A DNA stretch of 13,379 bases, taken from positions 1 to 13,379 of the forward strand of contig CAZMUZ010000102.1 of assembly GCA_964569315.1 (NCBI GenBank). The letters run 5' to 3'. Origin of the DNA: CADEFF01 sp964569315 (lineage in GTDB: Bacteria; Pseudomonadota; Alphaproteobacteria; Dongiales; Dongiaceae). The notes beneath the pieces were generated by a model that was not told the origin of the DNA, made no database searches, and saw only the letters and a list, made by a program, of their open reading frames with translations. This document shows positions 7,434 through 13,379 of this stretch, in pieces; within the stretch, counting starts at the first letter, position 1; each line of letters opens with the position of its first letter. Both the position numbers and the translations under genes were made by a program.

Positions 7434-8120
7434 ATGGCGAGGCGGGCGAGCAAGCGCATTTCGAAGAAGGCCGCGTCGAAACCGCAGCCGCAGCCGGCGC
7501 AAACGCGGCGCGGCCGCCGGCGGCAGGAGAGCGAGGCCAGAATCCTCGCCGCGGCCGAGGAAATTTTCGCCGAGACGGGCTTCGCCGGCGCCACCACGGC
7601 GATGATCGCGCGCCGCGCCCGAATCCCGAAGGCCAATCTCCACTACTATTTCGGCACCAAGACGCAGCTCTATCGCCGGGTGCTCGAGCGCATCCTCGAA
7701 GCCTGGCTCGCGAGCGGCAACGAAATTCGGCCGGACGCCGATCCGGAGACCGCCTTCACCCACTATATCGCCGCCAAGATCGAGGCGTCGCGCCGGCAGC
7801 CCTATGCATCCAAGGTCTTCGCCAACGAGATCCTCCATGGCGCGCCGCAACTCTCCGACTATCTGCGTCGCGAGGTGCGACGCTGGGTCGAGGCCAAGGC
7901 CACCGTGCTCGACGGATGGGCGCGGCGCGGACTGATCGCGCCCGTCGACGCCCGGCACCTCTTCTTCGTTCTCTGGGCCGCGACCCAGACCTACGCGGAT
8001 TTCGAGGCACAGCTTCGCGCCGTGCTCGGCCGCAAGACCTTGCGGGCGGCGGACTACCGGGCGGGGGCCGCGCTCATCACGCGGATGATCCTCGCCACCT
8101 GCCGCATCGGCGCGAAATAG
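7434..8120 (+). CDS. rutR: TetR-family pyrimidine-responsive regulator, RutR-like
   Basis: DNA-binding repressor of 228 residues; in E. coli, RutR is released from DNA by uracil or thymine. Residues 1-31 form an unusually long, Arg/Lys-rich tail. The TetR helix-turn-helix is at about 54-76 (TTAMIARRARIPKANLHYYF). The C-terminal domain matches the RutR-type ligand domain, with ASKVFANEILHGAP (125-138) and LWAATQTYADFEAQ (180-193) recalling the E. coli segments ASRLFCMEMLAGAP and IWASTQHYADFATQ. I chose the ATG at 7434, with a run of G seven bases upstream; ATGs at 7413 and 7416 have no such site. It is divergent from preT, and the gap contains the matching operator. The codA-like gene follows after 81 bases on the same strand. 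Confidence 0.9.
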   Translation: MARRASKRISKKAASKPQPQPAQTRRGRRRQESEARILAAAEEIFAETGFAGATTAMIARRARIPKANLHYYFGTKTQLYRRVLERILEAWLASGNEIRPDADPETAFTHYIAAKIEASRRQPYASKVFANEILHGAPQLSDYLRREVRRWVEAKATVLDGWARRGLIAPVDARHLFFVLWAATQTYADFEAQLRAVLGRKTLRAADYRAGAALITRMILATCRIGAK

Positions 8121-8201
8121 CCGGCGCCAATCCGGCCTTCCGGCGGCCGCGGTTCCCCGCTACCGTTTCCTCGCCTTCCCCCGTTTCGAGCCCGGTCGAC
8201 G

Positions 8202-9479
8202 ATGCTGGATCTTCTGCTGCGCAACGCCAACCTGCCGGATGGACGGCGCGGCATCGACATCGCCGCGCAGGACGGTCGCATCGTCGAGGTCGCGCCCGCG
8301 ATCGCCGCGACCGCCCGGCGTGAGATCGACGCCGCCGGGAACCTCGTCTCGCCGCCCTTCGTCGATGCGCATCTTCATCTCGATTCCGCCCTGATCCTGA
8401 CGGGAGACCGGCAGAACGAGAGCGGCACGCTGCTCGAGGGGATTTCCCTCTGGGCCGAGCTCAAGCCGCATATCACGAGCGAGGAGATCAAGCGCCGCGC
8501 CCTCGCCTTCTGCCGCTGGTCGATCGCACGCGGCAACCTCGCGATCCGCAGCCACGTCGATATTTCGGACGACCGGCTGCTCGCCGTCGATGCGCTGATC
8601 GAGGTCAAGCGCGAGATGGCGCCCTGGATCGACATGCAGCTCGTCGCATTTCCGCAGGACGGGTTTTTCCGATACCCAAAGTCGCGCGAGAACCTGCTGC
8701 GCGCCCTCGACAAGGGCGTGGACGTGGTGGGCGGCATCCCGCATTTCGAACGCACCATGGCGGAGGGTGGCGCATCCGTTCGGGCACTCGCCGAGATCGC
8801 CGCCGAGCGGGGCTTGCGCATCGACATGCATTGCGACGAGAGCGACGACCCGCTCTCGCGCCATGTCGAGGCGCTGGCCGCGGCGACCGTACGGCTCGGG
8901 CTCCAGGGCCGCGTCACCGGCTCGCATCTCACCTCGATGCATTCCATGGACAATGCCTACGCATCGAAGCTGATCGCGCTCATCCGCGAGGCGGACCTCC
9001 ATGTCGTTGCGAACCCGCTCATCAACGTGACGCTGCAGGGTCGCCACGACAGCTATCCGAAGCGCCGCGGCCTGACGCGGGTGAGGGAGCTGATGGCGGC
9101 CGGCGTCAACCTCGCCATGGGCCATGATTGCGCGGTCGATCCCTGGTATCCGCTCGGCAGCCACGACATGCTCGAGGTCGCCAGCATGGGGCTCCACCTC
9201 GCGCAGATGACCGGGGCTGCCGAGATGCGGCGCTGCTTCGAGGCGGTGACGATCAATGCGGCCAAAGCGATGGGCCTCGAGGGCTATGGCCTCGAACCCG
9301 GCTGTCACGCGGACCTGGTCGTGCTGCAGGCATCGGATCCGGTGGAGGCGCTGCGCCTCCGGCCGGCACGCCTCCAGGTGGTGCGGCGCGGCCGCGTCAT
9401 TGCCGAAACGCCGCCGGTCGCCGCGACGCTGACACTCGGCCACGACACCGGAACCGTGGATTTCAGCCGGCCGCAATAG
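8202..9479 (+). CDS. codA: Cytosine deaminase-like amidohydrolase
   Basis: Metal-dependent amidohydrolase of 425 residues, probably deaminating cytosine (or a related base) to uracil, which would feed the PreTA pathway. It aligns with E. coli CodA almost end to end at a constant offset of four residues. The active site is conserved: His57 and His59 (HLH), Gln152 (FPQ), His210 and Glu213 (HCDE), His242 (SHLTSMHS) and metal-binding Asp309 in GHD. The exception is Cys310, where CodA has Asp314, a residue known to influence substrate preference, so isocytosine or another amino-pyrimidine or purine remains possible. No strong Shine-Dalgarno precedes the ATG, but the N-terminus matches CodA without extension. 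It follows rutR by 81 bases and may share its transcript. Confidence 0.88.
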   Translation: MLDLLLRNANLPDGRRGIDIAAQDGRIVEVAPAIAATARREIDAAGNLVSPPFVDAHLHLDSALILTGDRQNESGTLLEGISLWAELKPHITSEEIKRRALAFCRWSIARGNLAIRSHVDISDDRLLAVDALIEVKREMAPWIDMQLVAFPQDGFFRYPKSRENLLRALDKGVDVVGGIPHFERTMAEGGASVRALAEIAAERGLRIDMHCDESDDPLSRHVEALAAATVRLGLQGRVTGSHLTSMHSMDNAYASKLIALIREADLHVVANPLINVTLQGRHDSYPKRRGLTRVRELMAAGVNLAMGHDCAVDPWYPLGSHDMLEVASMGLHLAQMTGAAEMRRCFEAVTINAAKAMGLEGYGLEPGCHADLVVLQASDPVEALRLRPARLQVVRRGRVIAETPPVAATLTLGHDTGTVDFSRPQ

Positions 9480-9600
9480 GCGGCGCCGGGCTTCTCTTGT
9501 CTTCCTTGATCTCCGCCATCGGGCGGCCGAACCCGCCGATCATGGCGTCGATCTCGACGCCATCGCCCTTCGACAGCGCGCGGGAGCGGGCCCACGACGA
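9463..9600 (-). pseudogene. Possible gene remnant in the convergent spacer
   Basis: On the minus strand a frame ending with TGA at 9465-9463 stays open through the 153-base spacer between the codA-like gene and the oxygenase gene. Nearly all its third positions are G or C, as in real genes here. It reads ALSKGDGVEI, then IGGFGRP, which faintly recalls the C-terminus of fumarylacetoacetate-hydrolase-fold proteins (KPGD-VE-EI-GIG). It has no credible start or Shine-Dalgarno and runs out near the oxygenase stop. It may be the tail of a deleted gene or chance. Confidence is low. Confidence 0.22.
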
Positions 9601-9632
9601 CCGGCAGGGCAAGAGCCCCCTTCTCCGGTCGG

Positions 9633-10469
9633 CTAGAGGTAGTGACGCTGATTGGTCACGGCGAGATTGGTCTTGCCGGGATCGACGTCGAAGCAAAGCA
9701 CCGTCTGGATCCGTTGCCGCGGCCCCCGCACGGGCGTCGCGCGGTGGATCGAGTATTTGCCCCGGAAGATCATGAGGGTGCCCGCCGTCAGCGGGACCGT
9801 TACCACCTGCGCGCTCGTCTCGTCGCCATCCAGCAGCCGCGCCACGCCCTCGTAGTTCTCGTCCCCGGAGCGTCGGATATTGGGGGCATATTTGAATTCG
9901 CCGCCCTGCTCCGCCTGCTGCAGCAGCAGCGTGATCGAGAAGTCGTTGGAGTCGAAATGCCACTGCTGCTCGCCGCCCTCACCCATATAGAGGACGTTGA
10001 TCGCCTGATACTCGTCCTCGAAGCGATAGATCTTCGGCAGCCCGAGGATGCCGGCGAGGAGCTGCGGCATCGCATCCCACCAGTAGAGCCGGCGGATCAG
10101 CGCTTTCTCGGGGATGTGCTTGTAGGCGAGAACGCTGAAACGGCGCCGGACCATGCGCCGCCGCGGATGGCCTTCGGGATAGCGGTCCGCGACGGCGACC
10201 GCATCGACATCCGGGTCGAACTCGTAGGGGCTGATCTCGGTACGGCCGGAATTGGCGTGGGGTGCCAGCCCTTCCATTTCCTTCGCCATCGCGTCTGCGA
10301 CCTCGGGCTTCAGGAATCCCGGCAGGCAGCAGGAGCCTTCCGCCGCCAGCGTTGCGCGCATTCGCTCGATGAGCGCCTTGCCTTCCGGCCGATCGAGCCG
10401 GTCGATCGGGTAGCGCTCGCGGTCGATGAACGCGTCGGGTGCCATCGCCGCAAAGTTCGAATAAGCCAT
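9633..10469 (-). CDS. Fe(II)/2-oxoglutarate-dependent oxygenase
   Basis: A 278-residue cytoplasmic oxygenase with the facial triad of the double-stranded beta-helix fold: His171 and Asp173 in QQWHFDSNDF, and His242 in YSIHRATPVRG. Arg251 or Arg253 is suited to bind 2-oxoglutarate. It resembles the group often annotated HalD/BesD- or ArpA-like; because the Asp ligand is present rather than Gly, hydroxylation (or oxidative demethylation) is expected, not halogenation. Residues 1-110 are a mostly helical lead-in. The gene follows the FAD oxidoreductase after 32 bases, with a GGAGG-like site (GGAGGGGGC) just before the ATG, so it probably belongs to the same operon. The substrate is unknown. An N-methyl amine or amino acid derivative would fit the neighbour. 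Confidence 0.85.
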   Translation of the reverse strand: MAYSNFAAMAPDAFIDRERYPIDRLDRPEGKALIERMRATLAAEGSCCLPGFLKPEVADAMAKEMEGLAPHANSGRTEISPYEFDPDVDAVAVADRYPEGHPRRRMVRRRFSVLAYKHIPEKALIRRLYWWDAMPQLLAGILGLPKIYRFEDEYQAINVLYMGEGGEQQWHFDSNDFSITLLLQQAEQGGEFKYAPNIRRSGDENYEGVARLLDGDETSAQVVTVPLTAGTLMIFRGKYSIHRATPVRGPRQRIQTVLCFDVDPGKTNLAVTNQRHYL

Positions 10470-10501
10470 TGCCCCCTCCTTTGCTTCCGGATTCCGGCTC
10501 G

Positions 10502-12952
10502 TCAGCTTCTGAGCCGGCCGCCGTTCGGGTCGTAGACGCTGTCCGCAACCAGGCTGGCGCGGCGGCGGTCACCGAGAATCTCGACCGCGAGATCGGTCGC
10601 GGTGTCGGCGATGTCGGGCGCGACATAGGCGAGCGCCAGGCTCTTGCGCACCGCATGGCCGTAGCCGCCGGACGACACATAGCCGACGAGGCGGTCGCCG
10701 GCGAAGACCGGCTCGTTGCCGACCGCGTCCGCATCCGCCGCGTCCACCTCGAGCGTCACGAGCCGCCGCCGCAGCCCCGAATCGCGCGCGCGCAAGAGGG
10801 CGTCGCGGCCGATGAAATCGCCGCCCTCGAGCGCGACGAAGCCGTCCATGCCGGCCTCGAAAGGCGTGACCTCCGGCGTGAGGTCGGAGCCGAGGCGCCG
10901 ATAGCCCTTCTCCAGCCGGAGGCAGTTCATGGCGCGGACGCCGAAATCGATCAGCTCGCGTTCCGCGCCCGCCGCCTTCAGCAGATCGTAGGTCGCAAGC
11001 ATATGCTCGGTCGGGAGATGCAGCTCGTAGCCGAGCTCGCCCGTATAGGCGACCCGCAGCGCGATGACCTTTGCCATGCCGATCTCGATCTCGGCGGCAC
11101 CGAAGAAGGGCAGCCGCTCGTTCGACACGTCAGCATGGGCAACGGCGGTCAGAATCTCGCGCGAGCGCGGTCCCGCCAGCGCCAGCACGCCGTAGCGCCC
11201 GGTTACTTGCGCGAAGCGCACGCCCGCCGCGGGCACCAAATTCTCGAACCAGCGCGTATGGGTGTGCTGCGCCGCGGCAGCGCCGAGAATGTAGAAGCGG
11301 TCGGCGGCAAGACGCGCGACGGTAAGATCGCCGATCACGCCGCCCTCGCGATCCAGCATCAGCCGCAGGCCGACGCGTCCGATCCGCGACGGCACGGGCT
11401 TCGCGAAGATGCCATCGAGCCAGGCAGCGGCGCCGGGGCCCTCGACGCTGTATTTGGCGAAACTCGAAAGATCGAGGAGGCCGGCCGAGCTGCGCACGGC
11501 GCGGCATTCCTCGCCCACCGCGTCGAACCAGTTGGGGCGCCGGAAGCTCGGACGCTCGACGCCATCGGCGCCGTTGCGGGCGAACCACATCGGACGCTCC
11601 CACCCGGCGAGCGCACCATAGACGGCGCCCGCCTCCCGAAGCCGCTCATAAAGCGGGCTGGTCTTGGCCGGGCGCCCGGCCGGGCGCTCCTCCTCGGGAT
11701 AGGGCACCGAGAAGCGCCTGGCGTAACATTCATGGACCTTGGCGACGGTATAGCTGCGCGTCGCATACTCGCCGAAACGGTCCGCATCGAGCGCCGTCAG
11801 ATCGACGCTCGGCCGGCCTTCGACGATCCATTCCGCGAGCACGCGCCCCGCCCCGCCGCCCTGCGCGATCCCGGCGGTGAAGCCCGCGGCCGAGAAGAAG
11901 TTACGCGCGCCGCGAACCGGGCCGAGATGCGGCTTCGCATCCGGCCCGAAGGCGAAGGGGCCGTTGACGATGCGCTTGATGCCGGCCGTCGCCAGCAGCG
12001 GCACGCGCTCGGACGCCTTGAGGATCTCATGCTCGATGCGCTCGAGGTCGGGCTGGAAGAGTTCCGCACCGAAACCCTTCGGCACGCCATCCACGCCCCA
12101 GACGCGGTTTTCCGCCTCCCACGCGCCGCAGAGCAGGCCGTTGCCCTCCCGCCGCATGTAAAACGAAGCGTCGCCGCCGCGGATTGCGGGGAACGGTTCC
12201 TTCCGCGCCGCGATCTCGGGGATCGGCTCGGTGACGAGATATTGATGCTCGACCGCGATGATGGGCTGATGGAGCCCCGCCATCGCCGCGACCTCGGCCG
12301 CCCAGAAACCGGCGGCATTGACGACCAGGCCGGCGTGAAGCCGCCCGGCCTCGGTGATGACGGTCCAGCTTCCGTCCGCGCGCTGCTCGAGGCCGGTGAC
12401 GGCGGTGCGCCGCAGGATGGTGGCGCCGGCTTCCTTCGCCGCCGCCGCGAGCGCGTTGGTGGCGCCGGTCGGATCGATCGGGCCGTAATCCGCATCGTAG
12501 AGCGCGCCGACGAGACCTTCGCCGGACATGAAGGGATGGAGCGCGCAGGCTTCCTTCGGCGTGACGAGCGCATAGCCGAGATCGAGCAGGCGGGAGCGGC
12601 CCATCTGCATCCGATACTCGTCCATCTGGCCCTGATGGTGAGCGAGAAAGAGACTGCCGATCCGCTTCATGCCGACGCCGCCGCCGGTCGCCTTGTCGAC
12701 CTCGCGGTAGGTCTCCATGCTGTATTTCTGGATGCGGGTAAGGTTGTAGAGACCGTGGAAGGTCGTCACATTGCCTGCCGCATGCCAGGTCGAGCCGTGG
12801 GTGAGCTCGGCCCGCTCGAGCAGCACCACATCCGTCCAGCCGAGCCTGGTGAGCCAGTAGAGCAGGCTCGCGCCCACGATGCCGCCGCCGATGACGGCAA
12901 CGCGGGCGCTTTGGCTGCTCGAACCTCGGTTCCCGTTCGAGAGATCGCTCAT
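10502..12952 (-). CDS. FAD-dependent oxidoreductase with GCV_T domain, dimethylglycine/sarcosine dehydrogenase-like
   Basis: An 816-residue two-part enzyme. Residues 17-400 are a DAO-type flavin oxidoreductase with VIGGGIVGA (20-28) for FAD and GSTWHAAG (53-60). His57 there aligns with the His that carries covalent FAD in mammalian dimethylglycine dehydrogenase. A connecting FAO_M-like segment follows to about 460. The rest is a GCV_T aminomethyltransferase domain that in this family binds tetrahydrofolate and takes up the one-carbon unit; AYTGELGYELHLP and RLEKGYRRLGSDLTPEVTP are typical. The C-terminal barrel covers about 735-816. Expected reaction: oxidative N-demethylation of a secondary or tertiary amine. 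It lies 23 bases after the upstream gene and 32 before the oxygenase. The exact amine is not shown. Confidence 0.9.
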   Translation of the reverse strand: MSDLSNGNRGSSSQSARVAVIGGGIVGASLLYWLTRLGWTDVVLLERAELTHGSTWHAAGNVTTFHGLYNLTRIQKYSMETYREVDKATGGGVGMKRIGSLFLAHHQGQMDEYRMQMGRSRLLDLGYALVTPKEACALHPFMSGEGLVGALYDADYGPIDPTGATNALAAAAKEAGATILRRTAVTGLEQRADGSWTVITEAGRLHAGLVVNAAGFWAAEVAAMAGLHQPIIAVEHQYLVTEPIPEIAARKEPFPAIRGGDASFYMRREGNGLLCGAWEAENRVWGVDGVPKGFGAELFQPDLERIEHEILKASERVPLLATAGIKRIVNGPFAFGPDAKPHLGPVRGARNFFSAAGFTAGIAQGGGAGRVLAEWIVEGRPSVDLTALDADRFGEYATRSYTVAKVHECYARRFSVPYPEEERPAGRPAKTSPLYERLREAGAVYGALAGWERPMWFARNGADGVERPSFRRPNWFDAVGEECRAVRSSAGLLDLSSFAKYSVEGPGAAAWLDGIFAKPVPSRIGRVGLRLMLDREGGVIGDLTVARLAADRFYILGAAAAQHTHTRWFENLVPAAGVRFAQVTGRYGVLALAGPRSREILTAVAHADVSNERLPFFGAAEIEIGMAKVIALRVAYTGELGYELHLPTEHMLATYDLLKAAGAERELIDFGVRAMNCLRLEKGYRRLGSDLTPEVTPFEAGMDGFVALEGGDFIGRDALLRARDSGLRRRLVTLEVDAADADAVGNEPVFAGDRLVGYVSSGGYGHAVRKSLALAYVAPDIADTATDLAVEILGDRRRASLVADSVYDPNGGRLRS

Positions 12953-12975
12953 GGCGATGGGTGTCCGCCTTAGAG

Positions 12976-13379
12976 TCAGACGGGAACCGCCATGTCCTTC
13001 GCCGGCTTGCCGGTCTGGATCGCCGAGGGGAAGTAGCGCTTGATCGTCTCCATGGAAACCGCCACCTGGCGCGCCATCGCCTTGGCGAGGTCGTTGGTGA
13101 TGGTCATGCCGTGGCGCTCCAGCACCGAGGAGCCGGTCTTCAGATAGACCGGCGCGCAGATGCGGATCATCTCCGGCGCGTCATAGACGCGGATGAAGCC
13201 GCCGGTCGCCTGCGGATTGTCGATATGGACATGGAGCGGGATCTTGATCGCCTGGCGCATCGCCGAGAGAATCGAGAAATCGAGGTCGCGCTGCGTGGCG
13301 ATCGTGTCGGCGCCAAGGTCCTCCAGCATCTTGAAGGTGACCGGGTTGTTATGGCCGAGATGCGCCGAGGCCATGATCT
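12976..13379 (-). CDS. Conserved protein of unknown function, C-terminal part (cut by window edge), possibly TIM-barrel
   Basis: Only the last 134 codons lie in the window; the frame is open to the right edge, so the ATG at 13374 is probably internal. The visible part contains LGADTIATQRDLDF, then IPLHVHIDNPQATGGFIRVY and ICAPVYLKTG. These alternate helix and hydrophobic strand segments in the way a TIM barrel does, ending in an Ala/Met-rich helix and a Lys/Pro tail. The HVHID motif could be a metal or substrate site. Some peptidase-U32-like proteins have a similar character, but I do not recognise the family with certainty. It ends 23 bases before the FAD oxidoreductase start, so the two are very likely co-transcribed. 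Confidence 0.7.
   Translation of the reverse strand, partial: IMASAHLGHNNPVTFKMLEDLGADTIATQRDLDFSILSAMRQAIKIPLHVHIDNPQATGGFIRVYDAPEMIRICAPVYLKTGSSVLERHGMTITNDLAKAMARQVAVSMETIKRYFPSAIQTGKPAKDMAVPV

Noticed and set aside
8121..8201. Possible terminator or promoter between rutR and the codA-like gene
   Set aside because: Only short GC-rich self-complementary stretches are seen, with no U-tract and no recognisable -35/-10 pair.
9642..9659. GTGAC...GTCAC inverted repeat and a TTGGTCA half-site at the 3' end of the oxygenase gene
   Set aside because: Five-base arms within coding sequence, no U-tract and only half of a RutR-type site; most likely chance.
10439..12973. Plus-strand open frame of about 840 codons opposite the flavoprotein
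   Set aside because: The translation is Arg/Glu/His-rich low-complexity antisense; the minus-strand protein has clear FAD and GCV_T motifs throughout.

Overview
The window is GC-rich with strongly G/C-biased third codon positions. Its gene content (a RutR-type regulator, a split bacterial dihydropyrimidine dehydrogenase, an NMT1/THI5-type ABC importer, a dimethylglycine-dehydrogenase-like flavoprotein) points to a soil or rhizosphere alphaproteobacterium, probably Hyphomicrobiales or Rhodospirillales. That placement is inference from gene content and style, not from a database match.

Region 1 (1-7433, minus strand) is a reductive pyrimidine-catabolism operon read leftward. It starts with preT and preA, the two subunits of NAD-dependent dihydropyrimidine dehydrogenase. 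These are followed by an M20-family Zn-dependent hydrolase that fits N-carbamoyl-beta-alanine amidohydrolase, then an ABC importer: ATPase, two permeases, and a substrate-binding protein cut by the left window edge. Dihydropyrimidinase, the middle enzyme of the pathway, is not in the window.

Region 2 (7314-9479) is the control point and the divergent arm. A TetR-family regulator closely resembling RutR is transcribed rightward, followed by a cytosine deaminase-like amidohydrolase. Between preT and rutR lies a perfect 14-bp palindrome, TGACCAATTGGTCA, which matches the known RutR operator (TTGACCAnnTGGTCAA) at 15 of 16 positions when nn is counted as free. It overlaps the -35 element of a plausible preT promoter. 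The likely circuit is: cytosine is deaminated to uracil; uracil or thymine is reduced by PreTA, opened, and decarbamoylated to beta-amino acid; and RutR senses the pyrimidine level.

Region 3 (9480-13379) is a separate convergent cluster on the minus strand. Read leftward it holds the C-terminal part of an unrecognised, possibly TIM-barrel protein (cut by the right edge), an 816-residue FAD-dependent oxidoreductase with a C-terminal aminomethyltransferase (GCV_T) domain of the dimethylglycine/sarcosine dehydrogenase type, and an Fe(II)/2-oxoglutarate-dependent oxygenase. Tight spacing suggests one operon, perhaps for an N-methylated amine. A short open stretch at 9463-9600, between the convergent arms, has coding-like base usage and may be a gene remnant.

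No tRNA, rRNA, insertion sequence, CRISPR array or phage gene was seen. No stretch over 300 bases lacks a gene.
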